From Lachnospiraceae bacterium (GTDB lineage: Bacteria > Bacillota > Clostridia > Lachnospirales > Lachnospiraceae): a DNA stretch of 64,000 nucleotides. Location of the stretch: NCBI GenBank assembly GCA_017521985.1, contig JAFXAZ010000001.1, positions 17,016-81,015 on the forward strand. Reading direction: 5' to 3'. This document shows, one piece after another, positions 52,708-61,600 of the stretch (the first letter of the stretch is position 1; every line of letters starts with the position of its first letter). A program made the position numbers and the translations under genes. The notes below the pieces were generated by a model that was not told the DNA's origin, made no database searches, and worked only from the letters and a program-made list of their open reading frames with translations.

Positions 52708-54726
52708 TTACATCTCTATCCCGAAACATTTCTCCAAATCAACATCTGCCAAAAAAACCGCCGCATATGACATTGTTAAATGAAATAATGATGTATTCCA
52801 CTTACTATCCTTTCCCCAACCCTCAAAAGTGGTTGTTCCCCCTTCTCGAATTGTTCTTAACCATGCGTCTTCATCTAATAACATTTCTTCAATTAATTCT
52901 TCCCATCCATTTACTATCAATCCTTTCAAGGCTGGGAAAGTACAAAATAGAGATAATGAACTTATTTTTCGTTTTTTTAGCATCTGAACAAAGTTTTCTT
53001 TGTATTCTTCATCTGGGCAGAGACCAAAAGCAAAAGGGAATACATTTCCAACAATACTAATATGTTCAGAAATATTGCTATCCTTAAAAAGATGTAATTC
53101 TTTATTGTAAAACTCTTCATAAAATTGTTCCACACATGGTTTTATATCTCGGTATGCCTCTTTATTTAATATGCGCGCCATTTCATTAGCACTTTTTATT
53201 GAACCAATGTAATAGGCATTTATAGATACATGTGTTTCGTAACAGCCTTTTCCGGGATCAAGTTCTACGTCATACCCATCTCTAAAGTTTGGTGGCCACT
53301 CCACCAAACATGCCATATCAGTATGACGGATTAAACAATTCTCTTCATAATCACGGCGAAAAGCTTCCAGCACATTAATAATCTTAGGATAATTTTTCTT
53401 TAAATATTCAATATCCTTTGTTAATCTATAATGCCATAATATCAAGTCTGTTAGCATGAGTGAAAACTCTGCCATTTCCTGCATGTATGAACCATTCAAA
53501 CAAACCATCATAGTATCCGTAATAAAAGTACTTGCAAATGCGTCGTCTATGAGCTTACGAACCATGGTATCATCACCAGATAAAAGCATATGAGTTAATG
53601 AAGTATAACATCCATCACCCAAATAAAATCCTTTTTCTCGTTCCATACAGTCCTGAATCACTTCCTGAACTCCATATCTTTGAGAATTTACACATAATTC
53701 CCATATCTTCCGAAGTTTTTCATTTTGCGCAAATTCAGGTTTCATTCTTACTTTTAACTCAAATGGGTAATGTCTCGCCACAAAATAAACATCTAATATT
53801 TCACACTTATCAGGAATCACTATTTCTGCATAACGAAAAGCTTTATAATCAAACCAATCTAGTTCGCTTTTCCCATTATCCAGAATCCATGTTTCTTCAT
53901 AATTACAATTTGCCCTTAACTTGTAACGAATACTTCCGTCTTCATTTAACTCCTGTGCACAGCGGATAATCACAACATCTTGCTTATTCCCTTTAACTTT
54001 TACATAAAGATATCCAACATATATAGCTCCAAAATCGAAAAACCAATAATTTCCTTGCTCACAGCTTATGATCGGCTTAATATGTTCAAATTTAAGCATT
54101 TTCGATGTTTGTTCAACTAAGGTATGATCCGCCTGCATATTGATTTTTGCATATTTCCAGTCTTTATCATCAAATGTAGCTTGTTCAAATCCAACTTCTA
54201 AAGCAGTTGAATCATATTCTTCTAAAAACTGGGTGTCGTATCCTACTGTCCCAGTTTCTTTATATCCGGAATGTCGTGCTGTTTTAAAAGATTCATCGCT
54301 ACACACCACATTTTTTCCGTCTGCCTCCAAATCCATAATAAGACCATGTCTATTATCACCGCTTTGCCATACACGATTGATAAGTCCCTGATACAGTGTG
54401 TGAACTGCAATTATATTCTTTCCTGAAACTAAATAATCGGTCACATCAATCACATTATAATTATATCTAAAATGATATGACGGAGCAGGTCCCTGTGACA
54501 CAAAGCTTCCATTAATATAAAGCTTATAATAATCATCAGCTGTAATATATATTTTAGCTTTTCCAGGCTTTTCATCCATGTAGAATTCTTTTCGGAACAG
54601 AATATGACAATTCCTATGTTCTTTACAGGATAGTTCTACGACATCCTTTACTTGAAAAAACACATTTCTAGGCGACAGATTACAAAACTCCTCATCTGTT
54701 ATCCATTTCCCCGTAAAATTATGCAT
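52708..54726 (-). CDS. GH78-like glycoside hydrolase
   Basis: 672 residues, GH78-like: N-terminal carbohydrate-binding beta domain (ILFRKEFYMDEKPGKAKIYITADDYYKLYINGSFV in parts), inner beta domain, then the helical barrel with QDCMEREKGFYLGDG at about 362-376, corresponding to DCPxRERxGWxGD. It lacks the long C-terminal beta-sandwich extent of the other copy. No signal peptide. Its ATG overlaps the stop of the oxidoreductase gene by one base (TAATG), so they are coupled. Substrate is probably a rhamnose or related 6-deoxy/neutral sugar linkage; uncertain. Confidence 0.82.
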   Translation of the reverse strand: MHNFTGKWITDEEFCNLSPRNVFFQVKDVVELSCKEHRNCHILFRKEFYMDEKPGKAKIYITADDYYKLYINGSFVSQGPAPSYHFRYNYNVIDVTDYLVSGKNIIAVHTLYQGLINRVWQSGDNRHGLIMDLEADGKNVVCSDESFKTARHSGYKETGTVGYDTQFLEEYDSTALEVGFEQATFDDKDWKYAKINMQADHTLVEQTSKMLKFEHIKPIISCEQGNYWFFDFGAIYVGYLYVKVKGNKQDVVIIRCAQELNEDGSIRYKLRANCNYEETWILDNGKSELDWFDYKAFRYAEIVIPDKCEILDVYFVARHYPFELKVRMKPEFAQNEKLRKIWELCVNSQRYGVQEVIQDCMEREKGFYLGDGCYTSLTHMLLSGDDTMVRKLIDDAFASTFITDTMMVCLNGSYMQEMAEFSLMLTDLILWHYRLTKDIEYLKKNYPKIINVLEAFRRDYEENCLIRHTDMACLVEWPPNFRDGYDVELDPGKGCYETHVSINAYYIGSIKSANEMARILNKEAYRDIKPCVEQFYEEFYNKELHLFKDSNISEHISIVGNVFPFAFGLCPDEEYKENFVQMLKKRKISSLSLFCTFPALKGLIVNGWEELIEEMLLDEDAWLRTIREGGTTTFEGWGKDSKWNTSLFHLTMSYAAVFLADVDLEKCFGIEM

Positions 54727-55742
54727 TATAACTCCTTTAATTTACAGTCTTTGTAAATATCACAAATAAGCCTCTGCGTCTTCAAAGCTTCTTTTCCACT
54801 GATTTCCAATTTCTCTATACCCACTAATGCTTTGTAAAACTGATGAATCTGCACTGCATGCTGTGTTCCCCAGTAATCCGCTCCGCCTGTATACGAAACT
54901 ATCTTTTGTGGCTGATTTTTTACTGTTTCAACAGTACCATCATTGTATGTAATCACCGCTTCATCATAAGAGAGAATTGCCGATCCATTTTCACACAATA
55001 ATCTAATCTCAATCGGTTCATTTCTAAGGTAATTGTTCATTGCAAAAAATGAAAGAATTGCTCCGTTTTCATATTTTACTAAACCTTCTGCGGTATCTTC
55101 TACTACCATATTCGGATGGTTGCGATTATGAAGAGAAGACTGTACTTCTATCGGTGTACTATCAATAAACCAATTTGCTAAGTCTATGGAATGAATGGCC
55201 TGATTTATGATAACACCGCCACCTTCTTTATCCCACGTTCCCTTCCAATCGGAGTCTCCATAATAATCGTTTGGACGATACCAAGTAAGTGTAGTTCTTC
55301 CACACTTTACTTTACCTAATCTTCCATCTAAAATTCTTTCTTTTACTAATATAGATGGTGTGTTGTATCTGCATTGAAAAATTACAGCATATTTTACGTT
55401 ACATTGTTCTGCCAAATCTACTGCCGCAACTGCATCTTCGTAATTAATGCTCATTGGTTTTTCACATATTACATGAATTCCGGCACGAAATGCATCCTCT
55501 GCTACAACTGTATGAAGATAATGCGGCAAGCAAATATGAACGGCATCCAATACTTCGTTTTCAAACATTTCATGATAGTCTGTGTATGATTTCGCATGGT
55601 ACATTTTAGCTGCTTCTAATGCACGTTCTTCTCGTATATCACAGACCGCTACAAGCTCTGCCTCATGAAGAGCTGCAATAGAATCTAAATGCATACCAGA
55701 AATAATCCCACAGCCTATGACTGCTGCTCTGATTTTTTTCAT
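54726..55742 (-). CDS. Gfo/Idh/MocA-family oxidoreductase
   Basis: 338 residues. Rossmann start IRAAVIGCGIISGMHLDSI, HICLPHYLHTVVAEDAFRAGIHVICEKPM with the conserved EKP, and WDKEGGGVIINQAIHSIDLANWFI with the active-site His. NAD(P)-dependent oxidation or reduction of a sugar or inositol. Coupled by one-base overlaps to the isomerase gene before it and the GH78-like gene after it. Confidence 0.92.
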   Translation of the reverse strand: MKKIRAAVIGCGIISGMHLDSIAALHEAELVAVCDIREERALEAAKMYHAKSYTDYHEMFENEVLDAVHICLPHYLHTVVAEDAFRAGIHVICEKPMSINYEDAVAAVDLAEQCNVKYAVIFQCRYNTPSILVKERILDGRLGKVKCGRTTLTWYRPNDYYGDSDWKGTWDKEGGGVIINQAIHSIDLANWFIDSTPIEVQSSLHNRNHPNMVVEDTAEGLVKYENGAILSFFAMNNYLRNEPIEIRLLCENGSAILSYDEAVITYNDGTVETVKNQPQKIVSYTGGADYWGTQHAVQIHQFYKALVGIEKLEISGKEALKTQRLICDIYKDCKLKEL

Positions 55743-56587
55743 TACATTTCCTCCACAATTGCTCTAAATTTATCAATTGCATCTAAGAAAGCAATTTCTT
55801 TCGTTTCATATTTGTACGGATTTTCAAAACTTTTACCGATCAGCATATTTATTCCATCAAAAGTCTGTAAATGAGGTTCTAATGTAACCAACACATCTTT
55901 TCCCGTAACGGTCATGTGATGTTTTAAAATTTCTCCTATAGAACCATTTCCACATCCTGGTGGAACTACTGCGCCTTCGTATAAAGCATCTTTAATATGG
56001 AAATATTGGATATAATCCTTTAACATATCATAAGCATCCGGAAACGGTTTATACCCACCAAGAACAAAATTTCCCATATCAAAAACACATTTAAATTTGC
56101 CGTTGAAGTTCTTTAACAAGTCTAGACAATCCATTGGAGATTCTCCATAAATTTCAGCCTCATTTTCATGGCATAAAATAATATCATATGACTTTGCCAA
56201 CTCAATCATACGTCCTAATTTATAAAGTACCTCTTCACGGCATTCTACTCTTGTTCTCCCTTCATGCAAATAAAAACTAAATGCTCTTACATTCTGCGTG
56301 CCAAGAATATTAGCTGTTTCAAATACTCTTTTTGCAGTCTCTAAATGCTTTTCAAAATCATCAGAAAGCTTAATCTTTCCCAAAGGAGAACCAAGGGAAG
56401 ACACCTTGATTTCTCCTAATTTTTCTTTCAACATCTTTGCATCGGTCACAGAAAAATCTGCAATATTTTTTTCGTTAATAAAACGTGGTTCCAAATATCC
56501 GATACCATTGTCTCTAAGCATCTGAAGCTGCACATCAATATCTCTATCATATTCATCCGCAAAAGCGGAAAGTATTATTTTTGCCAT
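55742..56587 (-). CDS. TIM-barrel sugar isomerase/epimerase
   Basis: 281-residue AP endonuclease 2-like TIM barrel (xylose isomerase-like, sugar phosphate isomerase/epimerase). Metal ligands are likely the Glu in LCHENEAEIYG, Asp in CVFDMGNFVLGG, His in YFHIKDAL, and Glu in LVTLEPHL. Members epimerise keto-sugars, dehydrate inosose, or eliminate aglycones from 3-keto-glycosides together with Gfo/Idh/MocA enzymes. The adjacent oxidoreductases make the last two options attractive. Confidence 0.88.
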   Translation of the reverse strand: MAKIILSAFADEYDRDIDVQLQMLRDNGIGYLEPRFINEKNIADFSVTDAKMLKEKLGEIKVSSLGSPLGKIKLSDDFEKHLETAKRVFETANILGTQNVRAFSFYLHEGRTRVECREEVLYKLGRMIELAKSYDIILCHENEAEIYGESPMDCLDLLKNFNGKFKCVFDMGNFVLGGYKPFPDAYDMLKDYIQYFHIKDALYEGAVVPPGCGNGSIGEILKHHMTVTGKDVLVTLEPHLQTFDGINMLIGKSFENPYKYETKEIAFLDAIDKFRAIVEEM

Positions 56588-56589
56588 AA

Positions 56590-57456
56590 CTATTCCTCAT
56601 ATTTATTTACATATTCTTCCAAGCCACTTTTTAAAGAACGGTTAATTGCATTTAATACATAAACAGGTGCAAAGAAATCTTTGTAACTCTGATGTTGCCC
56701 TTTACCTTTTAATAAATCATAGAATTCCATAAATTCTCTTTCAAAGCATCCACCAAAATCGTATTCAGCACCTACATAGGCTTTTTCACAACTAATTCCT
56801 GCATAATACAAATAATTACCTTCTACATAAGCTATAGTTACATCATACTCTTCATATCTAACTACACATGTGTATGTATCACCATTTCTATACACTCTAA
56901 CGCTCTTTGGATAACATCCAAAAATTTCTGTTAAAACCTGTGCTAAGTGCTGAGAATAGAAGAAAAATCCGCCATACTCGTTTTCCATGCTTATTGGAGC
57001 CCTTAAATATCCGCCAAATACTTTTCCATATTCTTCTTCTTTTACTGCCTTCTTCAGTTTCTGAACACGGTCTGTCAAAGCACATACAGTGCCTCCGCAT
57101 ACGGGTACTTTATGTGCTATTAATTCTTCCATAAATACTTTGGCATCTTCTTCTGTACATGTTATTGGCTTATCAATGAACATTGGAATTCCACTTTCTA
57201 TATATGGCTTTGCATATTTATAATGATTATCTCCATGGCGAGCAGTAATAATGATACCATCCACTTGACCTACAAATTCATCATAGCTTTTTGCCACCTT
57301 AACACCAAACTCATCCTGAAGCTTCTTTGATGCTTCTAAGTCATCGCTATAAATTCCTACAAACTCAACATCATCTACTAATTTATCGTTGATTACCGCT
57401 TTCAAAAATGCGTTGGCATGAGAATTCTCACATCCCAGTATTGCTACTCGAAACAT
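56590..57456 (-). CDS. Gfo/Idh/MocA-family oxidoreductase (divergent)
   Basis: 288 residues from the ATG at 57454-57456 (GGAGG eight bases upstream; in-frame ATG five codons earlier is less likely). FRVAILGCENSHANAFLKAV has a variant dinucleotide motif (GCENSHA), and the EKP motif reads MFIDKPITC. The C-terminal domain is short. It may bind NAD differently or act as a structural partner. Two bases separate it from the isomerase gene. Confidence 0.82.
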   Translation of the reverse strand: MFRVAILGCENSHANAFLKAVINDKLVDDVEFVGIYSDDLEASKKLQDEFGVKVAKSYDEFVGQVDGIIITARHGDNHYKYAKPYIESGIPMFIDKPITCTEEDAKVFMEELIAHKVPVCGGTVCALTDRVQKLKKAVKEEEYGKVFGGYLRAPISMENEYGGFFFYSQHLAQVLTEIFGCYPKSVRVYRNGDTYTCVVRYEEYDVTIAYVEGNYLYYAGISCEKAYVGAEYDFGGCFEREFMEFYDLLKGKGQHQSYKDFFAPVYVLNAINRSLKSGLEEYVNKYEE

Positions 57457-57476
57457 ACAAATTTCCTCCATTTAAA

Positions 57477-58547
57477 TTAGTATTTAATCGGCATTGGATT
57501 CTGTGCATGTACAGTTTCCATAACACTTACTACTTTTGCCATCTCTTCTGTTTTAATCTCTAAAGGTTCTCCAGTTGTTAATGTACGATAAAGCATCTGA
57601 TAATATTTTTCTGTACCTACATCTATTGCTGTACCGCCAAATGAACCACTTTCTTCACATGTAATAAGCTCTTCTTTGCAATAAATTGGATATCCTTCTT
57701 CATTTCTCAAAGATTCGAAAACTACAGGTTTCTCAGGATTTACACCATCCGGAATATATTTCAGCTTGTAATCATTAATTGTACATTGGAACGTACCTTT
57801 AGAACCCTGTACTTTAAAATTCCAATCACTAAATGCATCAATGGAACTTACCTCAATATCCATTACCGGTTTATTTGGTGCAACCAAAATTATCTTTGCA
57901 TAGTCTTCTGCATCTCCGCTTGTAAGAGCCTGATCTAATTTAGAATAAACAACCTTTGTTTCCTCATCATATTCTAATAAATCTAATGCAATTCCAATTG
58001 GATGTGGTCCTGTATTATAAACGCTGCCAGCAAGCTTACACTGTAATGTCTGCCAATCCCAACGTCTCGCCAAGCCATTATATCTAATGCTTACCTGCTT
58101 TATATTGCCAAGTACACCACTCTTCAATACTTCTTTCATTTTGTCATAAAATGGTGCATAAAAACTCTGCTGAAAAATTGCCAAAAGCACATTATGTTCT
58201 TTTGCAGTTTTCATCAGATCACAACACTCATAATAATTACGTGCAAATGGCTTTTCTAATAATACATTAAAGCCATGCTCCATTAAATCCTTGGTAATAG
58301 AATAATGCTGTTCTGAATATGACGCATTTAACACAATATCCAGATCACTTCTTCCAAACAATTCTTTATAATCGGCATATACTTGACAACCAGGATATTC
58401 CACTAATGCTCTTTCTCTTCGCTGAGTATCCTGCTCTACTACTGCTACAACTTCAAAAATTGTATTAGAATCTTTTTTTAAATATTCACCATGAATATCA
58501 CGACCACTTCGTCCCTGTCCTATCAGAGCAATTTTTAGTTTATTCAT
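57477..58547 (-). CDS. Gfo/Idh/MocA-family oxidoreductase
   Basis: 356 residues from the ATG at 58545-58547 (AGGAGAA eight bases upstream; the ATG six codons before it overlaps the site). KIALIGQGRSGRDIHGEYL, NVLLEKPFARNYYECCDLM (EKP) and NTGPHPIGIALDLLEYD with the active-site His. First gene of the intracellular catabolic run, 106 bases after the surface lyase gene. Confidence 0.9.
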   Translation of the reverse strand: MNKLKIALIGQGRSGRDIHGEYLKKDSNTIFEVVAVVEQDTQRRERALVEYPGCQVYADYKELFGRSDLDIVLNASYSEQHYSITKDLMEHGFNVLLEKPFARNYYECCDLMKTAKEHNVLLAIFQQSFYAPFYDKMKEVLKSGVLGNIKQVSIRYNGLARRWDWQTLQCKLAGSVYNTGPHPIGIALDLLEYDEETKVVYSKLDQALTSGDAEDYAKIILVAPNKPVMDIEVSSIDAFSDWNFKVQGSKGTFQCTINDYKLKYIPDGVNPEKPVVFESLRNEEGYPIYCKEELITCEESGSFGGTAIDVGTEKYYQMLYRTLTTGEPLEIKTEEMAKVVSVMETVHAQNPMPIKY

Positions 58548-58626
58548 ATAACTTTCTCCTAGCAAAACATTTAAATATTATTTTCTTACTTAATCATTTG
58601 CTTTCCGTCACAAAATCATTTTTCAA

Positions 58627-58648
58627 TGGGCGGATTATCCTCCGCCCA
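58627..58648. terminator. stem-loop after the surface lyase gene
   Basis: TGGGCGGA / TCCGCCCA with a six-base loop, five bases after the stop. On the gene's strand TTGAAAAATG follows, so termination is probably partial; on the plus strand TTATTTTATTTTT follows. It may lower expression of the downstream oxidoreductase genes. Confidence 0.6.
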
Positions 58649-58653
58649 TTATT

Positions 58654-61600
58654 TTATTTTTCTTGTTTCATTTTTTGTGCAACGAAAATACCTACTAACG
58701 CTACAGCACTCAATAACATCATCCATAACAACAAGTGACTGCTATCTCCAGTTTTAGGACTAGACGCCTGTTCTACTTCCGCTGATTCCACTTTATCTGA
58801 TTCGGTCGATTCTCCATTACCCACTTCATCTGTTTTCTGTTCGTGGATTGTCAGCTGACTGTCCACACTAGTTCCGTTGGTAAATTTTATAGTAAATACA
58901 TGCTGTCCTTCTGAAAGTGTTTCCACATATGCCGGATTAAGTGTCACTATAATTGAACCTTCTGTTACAGTATAATTGCTTGGATCTAATTCTTGATTAT
59001 TTATCCATACACCAGCAAAGTCAGCCAACTCGCCTGTACAATGAATAGATACCTTAACACTAGTTCCTTTAGAATAAGCCTCAACAGTTCCCTGTTCAAT
59101 GATTTCTGGAACGAACTCTGGTGTAGGTGTCGGATCCGGTGTAGGTGTTGGATCTGGTGTAGGTGTTGGATCTGGTGTAGGTGTTGGATCCACGTCTATT
59201 GTTTTACCATATATCTCAATTTCCCTTATCGCATTCCACTCATTTACAGAGTTACCATAACCTAAAAATCTAACATATTTTGCATTTGTCTTTGCAAATG
59301 AATATCCTTCAACACCTTCTGTTGAACCACTAGAAGCAGCACATCTTACAGTCTCCCAATTTACTTTATCTATAGATACCTGAACATCAAATCTACTGAT
59401 ACGTTTACTTCCCTGATTAAACGCTATACCCACAGCATATATTTCATATTCTTTATCTAATTCTAAAATAACCGCTTCGCCAGTGTCTCCTTGAATAGTA
59501 AAGTAAGTATCTAAATTTCCATCAATAGCATTTTGAGGTGGATATTGTACCTCATCCGTACGAGTATCAATTCCTTGAATAGAAATCTTATCTTCCTGAA
59601 TACCTGAAATATTGATATCCGGTCCCGTTACCTTATATACATCCTCTTTAACCATGACTGTAATATGTCTCAAATCTGAATTATAAGAATAGTTAGCACT
59701 TATAATATCACATGCAGTATCTAAAAGAATGTTACCATTTGGTGCCGAAGATCTTAATTGACTCTTCATGGTTTCATCCAAAGCTGTATAATTTTCAAAA
59801 ACAGCAATAAACTCTTCTACATCCACAATGATTTCATTATTTTCTATACTTAATTTTTCAAAATCCTGCAGTTTTCCGCTAATCTGCAGTGTAATGCTTT
59901 TACCTCCTATCGCATCTATTTCTTCTTTCGTCAATGGCTCTTGATCTTCCGGTTTATCCAGAATCTCTATATCGATTTGCTGATAGCTAATGGTATTACC
60001 ATTTAATGTAATCACATCTGCCTTACCATCGTAATAGGAAAGTGTAATTGTTCCGTTATTAGGTGTCCCTGTGGTTTCTATTACCGGAGATAATTCTTCA
60101 TAACCTCTTGCAGTCAATACACTTACAATACGTTTGTCCGCACCTGGAATGACAGCTTCTAATGTTTTACTATAACCAGATGGAATATAGTTACCTTGTG
60201 CTCCGCCCACTGTAATAGTTGCCCATGGATCGATATTAAGAAATACACTTTCCTCAAATGGGAATTGGATATCCATGACAGATCCTTTGTTAGAACCAAT
60301 AATTTGTGCACTATTTCCTTCTACTAACAGCTTATTTGTCTTGCCAGTCTGCAGTAACCATGAATAATTAGATTTTACGTCGTTTGCTTTATCGATATCA
60401 TCAATCACAATAATATATGGAATATTACCTGTACACACCAGCATTCTTCTGATATAAGAAGAGACACTTACTCTATCAGGATATGTATCTGTAGCATCAC
60501 CTTCCACATAATAAATATTGTCTGCGAGCTTCTGACTCTTGATGATTTCGCCATAAATATCATATTGATCGCCAGGAACAGCCTGTCCTACACCGTCAAC
60601 TAACAGGGCATTATGACTAAGTGTTTCAGATGGAGAATATCCAGGGTCGATTGCAAAATCTTCTCCCTTTGCATAGAATGCAAATGAATTTTCATCTCTT
60701 TGATTATGACCTCTATGAGCTGTTTTACCAGACACAAAACTTACTAATGTGTCAAGTTCATCATCCCATCCATCGCGATATACATTATATCCCCATTCAA
60801 ATTCCTTGATATTGTCCTTACTACCTTCTGCCGGTGTCATTGGCTCTAATGTAGTATCTGCCCAAATCAGGATATATGCTGCTGATGCACCCTTTCCGGC
60901 ACTTTCCGGCATACCATATAGCTGTGTTCCATTCTCTCCTGTCAATTCCAGATACTGCCATAACGAAACTGCATCCTGATACTTAGATATTAAATACATC
61001 CAAGCTCCCATAGGCGATAATGTACCTTCTGAATCTCCTATGGTTAGCACAGATTCTCTATCCGGAAGGAAATAATATAATAGCATATCCAAATTTTCTT
61101 CCATATAAGAATACTGTTCAATTAAATCTATATTCTTTGCTCTCTGGTACGCAGCGCTATACGTTACTGCTCCTAACGCACCATACATCATATAGTCCGT
61201 ACCTTCGTTATAGAAACCTGTTTCATCCGAAGAATTCTGCAAGTATTCTGTAACGACTTCTGTTGCTTTTTCTATCCAACCGTTATTTTCTCTTACTAAA
61301 CCAACTAAGCCAAGTCCACCGTATATAACCGCACTATGGTTACTTCCCGTTCCAGGAGCTGAGTCATATCCTGTTGTAAGTCCTGCAAGTTTTGTACCTA
61401 AACCATCTAATAATTCTACAACGATTGATCTTTCTTCCTCGGTCATAAACGGATAGAGCCAATCATAACCAATTGCATAAGCTTGTGCTGCATCTCCTAA
61501 TGAAAGCCCTGCATTCATTGCATAATATTCGTCTACAGTATATTCGTTTGCAGATGCTAACATCATGTCAATAGCACGATCAATATACTCCATATCTTGT

